Translations under genes and position numbers: made by a program
Shown: positions 1 to 5,165 of the stretch, piece after piece
Numbering within the stretch: the first letter of the stretch is position 1
Layout: the number at the start of each line of letters is the position of its first letter
Assembly (NCBI GenBank): GCA_001399705.1
Contig: LJCR01000075.1
Span: 1-8,192 of the forward strand
Source of the DNA: Kouleothrix aurantiaca
GTDB taxonomy: Bacteria; Chloroflexota; Chloroflexia; Chloroflexales; Roseiflexaceae
Length of the DNA: 8,192 bases
Direction of reading: 5' to 3'
Notes under the pieces: model-generated
The model's input: the letters and a program-made list of their open reading frames with translations, nothing else
What the model was told of the DNA's origin: nothing
Database searches by the model: none

Positions 1-569
1 ACCAGATGGACATCGAACGCAAGAGCCGCTTTCTGGATGCGCTGCCGCACCTGCTCGACGACGTGCAGGCGATCGATAAAGCTGCTGGTCGTGAGCCCAG
101 AAATGATTGGAATGAATTTGTCGAGGAGCTGATTGTTCAACGCATGAAACGGTGGCGTGCGCCTGAACGAAAACTATTTCGAGATGTCTTTACTGAACGT
201 TCTGAGGAGGCTAAACCTGTAGTCGTTCCTGGCTCGCTACACCGTAGGCGCGAGGAAGACAAACGCGTGTGGGGCTGGTTCGATGCGCCCAAGAGTGGCT
301 ACGTACAGATGTACGAAGCAGATACGCAGCTGCGCGACTTCGAGAATGTAGTGATGAAACAGGACGTTACGGAGCATGTGCGCGACAATGTGTTGCGCCA
401 CGTCGCAGACGCCTGGGCCGACCGCGAGAACATTCGCAGCGCCTATGAAATCAACTTCAATCGCTATTTCTACAAATATACACCGCCGCGCCCGCTGGCC
501 GAGATCGACGCCGACCTGCGCGGCCTTGAGGAAGAGATTTTGCGATTGCTGCGCGAGGTTGTGGGGTGA
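1..569 (+). CDS. hsdM: Type I restriction-modification DNA methyltransferase subunit, C-terminal part (HsdM)
   Basis: This is the 3' end of a modification subunit that, with HsdS, methylates adenine at the target site of a Type I system. The frame is open to the left edge (the codon before the ATG at 6 is CAG), so that ATG is probably internal and the N-terminal part, including the SAM-binding and NPPY/F catalytic motifs, lies outside the window. Counting from that ATG, recognisable features are LRDFENV at about 109-115, followed by a helical stretch, then YEINFNRYFYKYTPPRPL at about 147-164 and a charged terminal helix. This tail is typical of a large HsdM subfamily, whose C-terminal helices contact HsdS. 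The stop TGA overlaps the GTG start of hsdS (GTGA), showing translational coupling. Base composition near the end is GC-rich, unlike the next gene. The family call rests on the tail motif and on hsdS next door. Confidence 0.87.
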   Translation, partial: QMDIERKSRFLDALPHLLDDVQAIDKAAGREPRNDWNEFVEELIVQRMKRWRAPERKLFRDVFTERSEEAKPVVVPGSLHRRREEDKRVWGWFDAPKSGYVQMYEADTQLRDFENVVMKQDVTEHVRDNVLRHVADAWADRENIRSAYEINFNRYFYKYTPPRPLAEIDADLRGLEEEILRLLREVVG

Positions 570-1870
570 GTATCATTTCTTCTCCTTCAACATGGCGTAG
601 TGTGCGAATTCGAGATGTAGTTCATCAACAGCTCACTCGTGAGCAACGAGCTACATTAGAAATTGCTCAACAAGTAAGCTTTCTTCCAATGGAAGCAATT
701 GGTGAGCAAGGTGAAGTTGACCTATCTATAACGCGTGACAAAGATACTGTTTCAACAGGCTACACGTTATTTTTTGACGATGATGTGCTTGTCGCAAAAA
801 TTACACCGTGCTTCGAAAATGGTAAAGGAGCAGTCGCAAAAAACTTATTGAATGGTATTGGATTTGGTACAACTGAGCTTCATGTGCTTCGCCCTTCTCA
901 CGAGATTGATCCACAGTTTTTGTATTACGTCACCGTAAGCCAACCATTCCGTGCACTGGGCGAAGCGGATATGACTGGTGCGGCGGGGCAAAAGCGCGTA
1001 CCGACAGACTTTGTTTACAACTATCGTATCGCTTTACCTCCTCTCCCTACCCAGCGCGCCATCGCCACCTACCTCGACCGCGAGACGGCGCGGATCGACG
1101 CCCTGATCGACGCGAAGCAGCAGTTGCTGGCGCTGCTGGCCGAGAAGCGCCGCGCCCTTATCACCCACGCTGTCACACGCGGCCTCGACCCGGATGTGCC
1201 AATGCGCGACTCGGGCGTGCCGTGGATTGGCGAGGTTCCGGCGCATTGGGAAGTAAGTTTACTTAGGTATTTTTTGGTGAAAATAGAGCAAGGATGGTCG
1301 CCACAAAGCGATAATTTTCCTGCCGAAGAAGATGAGTGGGGTGTGCTGAAAGTGGGGGCAGTCAACAATTGGGAGTTTAATCCAAAAGAGAACAAACGTC
1401 TTCCTAATGAGCTAGAGCCTTTAAACGAATATGAGATCAAACCCGGCGATATTCTTATTAGTCGAGCTAATACGACTGAGTTATTAGGTAGCGCAGTTCT
1501 TGTTGACGAAATTCGATCCAAGCTTCTGTTATGCGACAAGATTTATCGCCTCTACATTAGGGATGATCGGATTTATTCGAAATATCTCATAGGGTATCTC
1601 CGATCAAGTGTTGCGCGTTTTTCTTTTGAGAGGGATGCGAATGGGGCAAGTAGTTCCATGCAAAATATATCTCAATCAGCGGTAGCTGATCTTATTATTT
1701 TGGTGCCTCCACTGGTTGAGCAAGCGAAGATCTCTGACTATATCGAAATTGAAAGAACTCGTATAGACCAATTAGAGAGCACTGCAAAGCAGACAGTTGA
1801 CAGGCTCCAAGAACGTCGTACCGCGCTGATTGCGGCGGCTATAACTGGACAAATCTATATCGAGGAATAA
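566..1870 (+). CDS. hsdS: Type I restriction-modification specificity subunit (HsdS)
   Basis: HsdS sets the DNA target of the complex and holds HsdM and HsdR together. The 434 residues show the standard layout: TRD1 at about 8-156 (with DVLVAKITPCFENGKG at 73-88), conserved helical region 1 at about 157-229 (LPPLPTQRAIATYLDRE, then IDALIDAKQQLLALLAEKRR), TRD2 at about 230-379 (GDILISRANTTELLG at 294-308), and conserved region 2 at about 380-434 (PPLVEQAKISDYIE to the end). Two different TRDs predict a bipartite recognition site. The start is GTG, overlapping the hsdM stop, with GAGG at 555-558 seven bases upstream. The two conserved regions are related in protein sequence but not in DNA. GC content jumps from about 40% (661-900) to about 70% (1041-1250) and back to about 42% (1261-1500), suggesting domain exchange. 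The recognition sequence cannot be read from the protein by eye. Confidence 0.95.
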   Translation: MSIISSPSTWRSVRIRDVVHQQLTREQRATLEIAQQVSFLPMEAIGEQGEVDLSITRDKDTVSTGYTLFFDDDVLVAKITPCFENGKGAVAKNLLNGIGFGTTELHVLRPSHEIDPQFLYYVTVSQPFRALGEADMTGAAGQKRVPTDFVYNYRIALPPLPTQRAIATYLDRETARIDALIDAKQQLLALLAEKRRALITHAVTRGLDPDVPMRDSGVPWIGEVPAHWEVSLLRYFLVKIEQGWSPQSDNFPAEEDEWGVLKVGAVNNWEFNPKENKRLPNELEPLNEYEIKPGDILISRANTTELLGSAVLVDEIRSKLLLCDKIYRLYIRDDRIYSKYLIGYLRSSVARFSFERDANGASSSMQNISQSAVADLIILVPPLVEQAKISDYIEIERTRIDQLESTAKQTVDRLQERRTALIAAAITGQIYIEE

Positions 1871-1872
1871 TC

Positions 1873-3225
1873 TTGGAAATAAAAACACTACGCCTAAGTC
1901 AAGTACGTGGTTATGTGCAGGCTGAGTTTCAATTTCGGCCAGGAATGAATTTGCTTGTTGGTATCAATGGCGTTGGCAAATCTACAGTTCTTGATACGAT
2001 AAGAATCCTTATGTCGCAAATCCTTCCAGAAATTACAGCCACAACGAGTAAAGCAGACTTTTTTGACACAGAGCATATTAGTATAGAACATAAATTCCTC
2101 ACTGTTGAAATGCAAATCGAAACATCAGGTGTCGAGTTTGAGTATTTTGTTCATAAGCAGTTAAATGAATATAGCAGTCCTGCGCAAAGGAAATCGGCAT
2201 ATAAACCCGCGCATCATGTTGGTAGGGAAAAACGAATTAGTCGACGACGGCTTGACCAAGAAGGTTATAGACGACCTGAGTTTGCTGATTTTTATTCCGA
2301 TAGTCCCATCCCGAGCAATTTTAAAAGCAAGGTTGAGCAGCCATTTGCTGTGTTTTACTCAACCCGTCGTTCTCTTTGGAACCGAGCAGTTAGTGCTAAA
2401 ACCCGTCAAAATGCAAGCGGGCAAGCTGTTGCTTTTGTCGAAGCGTTGAGCATCAACAGAGAACTTAGTACTCGTGAATTTGCGGAATGGTGGCTCACTC
2501 GTGAGATATTAGCGGACGAAGGTGATAGCACAGCAAAGCCGCTTTTGGCTGCATTGCAATCAGCGGCACTGACGTTTCTTGACGATTTTACTAGTATACG
2601 TGCTATACAAGATGAAGGCGGCGCAAAATTGAAAATGGCAAAAGGTAATATTGAGCTAGACGTTCTTCAACTTTCTGATGGTGAACGGGGAATGCTGACG
2701 CTTGCGCTAGATCTAGCACGGCGATTAGCACAAGCTAATCCGAACCTGCAAGATCCATTGCGTGAAGGTAAAGCCGTTGTTCTTATCGATGAGCTTGATT
2801 TGCATTTGCACCCACGCTGGCAGCGCACTATTGTGCAGAAATTGACAGAAACATTTCCTGCTTGTCAGTTCATTGCGACAACTCATTCGCCACTCATTAT
2901 TGGAGAAGTACAACCTGATGGACTCATTTTTCTTACTAATGAAGACGGTCGCATTGTTATAAGACAAGGCGATCAAGGATATGGCCTTGATTCAAGCTAC
3001 ATTCTTGAGCATTTGATGGCAACGAATTCACGCGCCACTCCAAGTCGTGTGCAGATAAATCTTGTGGAAGATGCGCTTGAAGAAGGCGATCTTTCGCAGG
3101 CGCGAAATCATCTGAACGAGCTTCGAAAGATGCTGCACGGAGATGACGACGAGGTTATTCGTCTTGATGCCAGCATCAATAATCTAGAGGCTCTAGCAGA
3201 TGAAGTGGATCCAGAAGAGGAATGA
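1873..3225 (+). CDS. ptuA: Septu-like AAA/ABC-type ATPase (PtuA family)
   Basis: The 450-residue protein is an SMC/RecF-like ATPase. Visible motifs are Walker A GINGVGKST at 30-38, ABC signature LSDGERGML at 267-275, Walker B AVVLIDELDLHLHP at 301-314 with likely catalytic E307, and the switch histidine in ATTHSP at 335-340 (H338). There is no TOPRIM nuclease domain, and the C-terminus is an acidic helical tail (401-450). In Septu systems and some retrons such an ATPase pairs with an HNH nuclease, here encoded directly downstream, and is thought to control nuclease activity during phage infection. The start is TTG at 1873, chosen because GAGGA (1862-1866) lies six bases upstream and the protein begins with the expected beta strand MEIKTLRL. 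The gene starts 2 bases after hsdS and overlaps ptuB. It is AT-richer than hsdM or hsdR. The ATPase class is certain; the Septu assignment depends on the neighbour. Confidence 0.85.
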   Translation: MEIKTLRLSQVRGYVQAEFQFRPGMNLLVGINGVGKSTVLDTIRILMSQILPEITATTSKADFFDTEHISIEHKFLTVEMQIETSGVEFEYFVHKQLNEYSSPAQRKSAYKPAHHVGREKRISRRRLDQEGYRRPEFADFYSDSPIPSNFKSKVEQPFAVFYSTRRSLWNRAVSAKTRQNASGQAVAFVEALSINRELSTREFAEWWLTREILADEGDSTAKPLLAALQSAALTFLDDFTSIRAIQDEGGAKLKMAKGNIELDVLQLSDGERGMLTLALDLARRLAQANPNLQDPLREGKAVVLIDELDLHLHPRWQRTIVQKLTETFPACQFIATTHSPLIIGEVQPDGLIFLTNEDGRIVIRQGDQGYGLDSSYILEHLMATNSRATPSRVQINLVEDALEEGDLSQARNHLNELRKMLHGDDDEVIRLDASINNLEALADEVDPEEE

Positions 3226-3895
3226 ACCTCAGGAGCTAACTGAGTGGCGTGCGCGCTATGCGAAAGACGTAAACTTTCACTATAGGTTAATCGACCATGA
3301 TACGCGTAAGGCCATTATTAATTCTCTTTTGCAAGAGCAAGGTTGGCTGTGTGCATACACTGGAAGGCGGATTGCTGCGAACACCTGTCATATTGAACAT
3401 GTGAAGGCGCAGGAACACTGCACAAGAGCAGAAACGGTCACATATACAAATATGGTGGCGTGCTACCCAGCACCTAACCCTAAACACAAAACACCATACG
3501 GCGCAGAGCAGAAGGGAAGTTGGCCTGATCCTTCGGAGCGGCATTTGTTTGTATCTCCACTAGATCAGGCGTGCGAGTCGCGATTTATATTCAAGCTTCA
3601 AGGTGATGTTATAAGCCGTAAAGGCGATGAAGCAGCTACAGTTACTATCCAAAAGTTAAATCTTGATTGCCCTGAGCTCAAGACTGCTCGAAAGGCTGCT
3701 ATCCAGGGTACACTTGGTAAAACCAACGATTTGTCAATCGACAAGGCTCGAAAACATCTTAAGAAACTACAATCTCAACAAGATGGTCAGTTAGATGAAT
3801 TTTGTTTCGTCCTTGTACAAGCTCTAAACAAGCACATAGCGAGACTAGAAGCAATCGCCAAATCTAAAAAAGAAAAGTCAAATAAAAAAAGCTAA
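3200..3895 (+). CDS. ptuB: Septu/retron-type HNH endonuclease (PtuB, TIGR02646-like)
   Basis: The 231-residue protein opens with MKWIQKRNEPQELTEWR, the typical start of the HNH family that accompanies PtuA-type ATPases. The nuclease core shows LLQEQGWLCAYTGRRI at 43-58, CHIEHVKAQ at 63-71 (H64, E66, H67), YTNMVACYP at 82-90 (N84), PYGAEQKGSWP at 99-109, and FVSPLDQACESRF at 117-129. It probably cleaves nucleic acid under control of the ATPase. The usual CxxC zinc pair is CAYT here, and a final HNH histidine is not obvious in the YGAEQKG segment, so this is a divergent subgroup or has altered metal binding. The tail is lysine-rich (KSKKEKSNKKS). The start at 3200 has GAGG at 3187-3190 nine bases upstream and gives a 26-base overlap with ptuA, implying coupled synthesis. 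No reverse transcriptase gene lies in the window, which argues against a retron. Confidence 0.85.
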   Translation: MKWIQKRNEPQELTEWRARYAKDVNFHYRLIDHDTRKAIINSLLQEQGWLCAYTGRRIAANTCHIEHVKAQEHCTRAETVTYTNMVACYPAPNPKHKTPYGAEQKGSWPDPSERHLFVSPLDQACESRFIFKLQGDVISRKGDEAATVTIQKLNLDCPELKTARKAAIQGTLGKTNDLSIDKARKHLKKLQSQQDGQLDEFCFVLVQALNKHIARLEAIAKSKKEKSNKKS

Positions 3896-3915
3896 ACGAT
3901 CGAACATTTAGCTTT
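3888..3915 (+). terminator. AT-rich stem-loop at the end of ptuB, possible weak terminator
   Basis: AAAGCTAAA (3888-3896) and TTTAGCTTT (3907-3915) form a perfect 9-bp stem around a 10-base loop, overlapping the ptuB stop codon. The stem has only two GC pairs and the downstream T run is short, so it would be a weak terminator for ptuB. On the opposite strand it would be followed by a longer T run, but no minus-strand gene needs it. It separates the hsdMS-ptuAB transcript from the toxin-antitoxin region, which has its own promoter just downstream. Confidence 0.35.
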
Positions 3916-3917
3916 AT

Positions 3918-3965
3918 AGCGTGCTACCATGCTCCTGACACACAAGGAGAGCGCCAATGACAACA
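3918..3965 (+). repeat. Duplicated promoter-leader-start region, copy 1
   Basis: This stretch aligns with 4415-4461: 39 of 47 aligned positions match, with one single-base gap. It includes the -10 element, the ribosome site, the shared CGCCAATGACAACA around the start codon and the first codons (MTT). The similarity ends soon after, and the downstream proteins are not obviously related. Confidence 0.65.
3922..3930 (+). promoter_or_regulatory. Putative extended -10 promoter of the solo antitoxin-like gene
   Basis: TGCTACCAT fits an extended -10 element (TG, one base, TACCAT). Transcription would start near 3937 and give a leader of about 20 bases carrying the AAGGAG site at 3944-3949. No good -35 box lies at the usual spacing. 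Support comes from a matching element at the same distance from the vapB start (4419-4427). This is inference from pattern only. Confidence 0.4.
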
Positions 3966-4376
3966 CAAGATATTACAATCAACCTCCCCGATCTGCTCTA
4001 TAGGAAGCTGAAAGCCCGCGCCGATCAGACACAGCGCAGTGTCGAAGCCGAGGCGCTCGACGCGCTTGTTGCATCAGTTCCTACTGCTGACGAGTTACCA
4101 ACAGACTTAGAAGACTCGCTCGCACAGCTTTCCCTGCTCGACGATAAATCGTTATGGCGGGCAGCTCGCACCACCTTTCCCACCGATGCCGCTCGCCAAC
4201 TTGAGGAATTGCACCTGAAGCGCCAGCGTGAAGGACTCACAGAGAACGAGGCGCAGGCAGCGTCGGCGTTGCTTCAACAGTATGAGCGGGCCATGCTGGT
4301 ACGCGCACAGGCGGCGGCGCTGCTCAAGGGGCCCGGCCACGATATCGCACCTGTGCTCAGATATCGGCTGAGTTAA
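3957..4376 (+). CDS. Solo antitoxin-like protein with N-terminal ribbon-helix-helix-like segment
   Basis: The 139-residue protein begins with a segment of ribbon-helix-helix character (ITINLPDLLYRKLKARADQT at 6-25, continuing to about 40), as in DNA-binding antitoxins. A linker follows, then a helical C-terminal half containing SLWRAARTTFP (65-75), LTENEAQAASALLQQYERAM (94-113) and a closing LLKGPGHDIAPVL (122-134). This resembles a solo family seen in filamentous phototrophs and Chloroflexota, in which a short antitoxin-like head is joined to a LWxxxx/GHD tail. That family link is from memory, not a search. The start ATG has AAGGAG (3944-3949) seven bases upstream. No toxin gene follows directly: 76 bases separate it from vapB, which has its own promoter. 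It may be a lone regulator or the remnant of a toxin-antitoxin pair. Its partner, if any, is unknown. Confidence 0.7.
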   Translation: MTTQDITINLPDLLYRKLKARADQTQRSVEAEALDALVASVPTADELPTDLEDSLAQLSLLDDKSLWRAARTTFPTDAARQLEELHLKRQREGLTENEAQAASALLQQYERAMLVRAQAAALLKGPGHDIAPVLRYRLS

Positions 4377-4379
4377 TAA

Positions 4380-4407
4380 CCGCATATGAAGCACATGCGG
4401 GAGTTTT
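4380..4407 (+). terminator. Weak stem-loop with T run after the solo antitoxin-like gene
   Basis: CCGCAT (4380-4385) pairs with ATGCGG (4395-4400), with two more possible pairs inside after one mismatch, followed by TTTT at 4404-4407. It begins 4 bases after the stop codon and ends just before the vapB promoter, the position expected of an intrinsic terminator. The stem is short, so termination may be partial. Confidence 0.4.
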
Positions 4408-4418
4408 GGTGATGAGCG

Positions 4419-4427
4419 TGGTATCAT
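4419..4427 (+). promoter_or_regulatory. Putative extended -10 promoter of vapBC
   Basis: TGGTATCAT is a good extended -10 element (TG, one base, TATCAT), giving a predicted start near 4434 and a leader of about 19 bases before ATG 4453. No convincing -35 box is seen. A second TGATATACA at 4433-4441 also looks like an extended -10 but would leave almost no leader, so it is less likely. Confidence 0.5.
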
Positions 4428-4437
4428 GGACATGATA
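4422..4437 (+). promoter_or_regulatory. Palindromic operator over the vapBC promoter
   Basis: TATCATG (4422-4428) and CATGATA (4431-4437) form a perfect 7-bp inverted repeat with a GA spacer, covering the -10 hexamer and the predicted transcription start. Antitoxins of VapBC pairs commonly bind such palindromes to repress their own operon. That this VapB (DUF2281-like) or the RHH-like solo protein binds it is inference. In the copy at 3918-3965 the right arm is not preserved. Confidence 0.5.
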
Positions 4438-4452
4438 TACACGGAGACGCCA

Positions 4453-4692
4453 ATGACAACAACTGAGAAAACACTTGTCGAACTGGTTCAAGAACTACCG
4501 CCAGCGCTCCATGCTGAGGTGCGCGACTTTGTCGAGTTCCTGATTGCCAAGCAGCAGCGAAATCAAGAGCAGCCCGCCGAAGCTGGCAGTTGGCCGGAAG
4601 GTTTCGTTGATCAAATGGCCGGCTCAATTACTGACCCCACATTTGTGCGTCCTCCGCAAGGAGTGCCTGAAGCACGGCTACCACTGGAATGA
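4453..4692 (+). CDS. vapB: VapB-like antitoxin (DUF2281-type)
   Basis: The 79-residue protein fits the DUF2281 antitoxin pattern. An N-terminal helical part with LVELVQELPPALHAEVRDFV (8-27) and EFLIAKQ (28-34) is followed by a short toxin-binding tail with SWPEGFVDQMAGS (46-58) and VRPPQG (65-70). It should neutralise the VapC encoded next by occupying its active site and may help repress the operon. The ATG at 4453 is preferred over the in-frame ATG at 4426 because GGAGA lies six bases before it, because the same start context occurs at the solo gene upstream, and because the earlier ATG overlaps the promoter. The stop overlaps the vapC start (ATGA), the coupled arrangement usual for antitoxin then toxin. 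The classical DNA-binding fold is not evident, so its role in operator binding is uncertain. Confidence 0.85.
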   Translation: MTTTEKTLVELVQELPPALHAEVRDFVEFLIAKQQRNQEQPAEAGSWPEGFVDQMAGSITDPTFVRPPQGVPEARLPLE

Positions 4693-5111
4693 TGTACCTG
4701 CTTGATAGCAATACGTGCATCGCTTTTCTTCGCAGCCGCACATCACCTGTGAAGGAAGCGCTTGCGCGCATCCAAGCCTCCGATATTGCATTGTGTTCAA
4801 TTGTAGTTGCAGAATTGTACGAAGGTGCATACCGCAGCGCACAACAGCAGAATAACCTTGCCAAGGTCGGTCAGTTTGTGGCGCAGTTCATTGTGCTGCC
4901 ATTTGACACAATCGCAGCGCAGATCGCCGGTCAGCAGGGCGCCAGACTTGCTGCGCTTGGCACCCCAATTGGCCCTCACGATCTTCAGATCGCGGCAATT
5001 GCCTTGGAGCATGATCTTACGCTCGTTACGCATAATGTCCGCGAGTTCAGCCGTATAAACGGGTTGCGAATCGAAGACTGGCAGCGCGACGACCTTTCTA
5101 TAACCTCCTAA
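4689..5111 (+). CDS. vapC: VapC toxin, PIN-domain ribonuclease
   Basis: The 140-residue protein is a full-length PIN domain of the VapC type, a metal-dependent ribonuclease that blocks translation by cutting RNA (often tRNA or rRNA) when freed from VapB. The acidic active-site residues are visible: D6 in MYLLDSNTC, E42 in VVAELYEGAY, and D98 in GTPIGPHDLQIAA, with the following LTLVTHNVREFSRINGLRIE (N116) closing the fold as in typical members. No key residue is missing, so the toxin should be active. The start ATG overlaps the vapB stop; a second in-frame ATG directly follows at 4692, so the first residue is uncertain by one codon. hsdR begins 54 bases after the stop. The RNA target cannot be told from the sequence. 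Confidence 0.94.
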   Translation: MMYLLDSNTCIAFLRSRTSPVKEALARIQASDIALCSIVVAELYEGAYRSAQQQNNLAKVGQFVAQFIVLPFDTIAAQIAGQQGARLAALGTPIGPHDLQIAAIALEHDLTLVTHNVREFSRINGLRIEDWQRDDLSITS

Positions 5112-5165
5112 ACGTCACCATCCTCATGGCTGCAACGGTATCCAGACAAATTACGGAGATAGACA

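Larger units (their letters stand above)
4415..4461 (+). repeat. Duplicated promoter-leader-start region, copy 2
   Basis: This is the partner of 3918-3965, with the same order of elements: extended -10, ribosome site (CGGAGA at 4441-4446 against AAGGAGA in copy 1), CGCCAATGACAACA and the MTT start. The conserved start region favours ATG 4453 over the upstream in-frame ATG at 4426, which would fall inside the -10 element. Confidence 0.65.

Noticed and set aside
6..569. Treating the first gene as a complete 187-residue protein starting at ATG 6
   Set aside because: The frame is open to the window edge, and the sequence matches only the C-terminal tail of HsdM, so it is the end of a longer gene.
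1034..1539. Minus-strand open frames opposite the first conserved region of hsdS
   Set aside because: They are Arg-rich shadows of the GC-rich coding strand, without ribosome sites or domain features.
1873..3895. A retron (reverse transcriptase plus msr/msd RNA) with PtuAB as effector
   Set aside because: PtuAB-like proteins do occur with retrons, but no reverse transcriptase motif (such as YxDD) gene and no intergenic space for a structured RNA exist next to the pair.
4426..4452. An upstream start for vapB adding nine residues (MDMIYTETP)
   Set aside because: This ATG falls inside the predicted -10 element and operator and lacks a ribosome site; ATG 4453 has GGAGA and the conserved start context.
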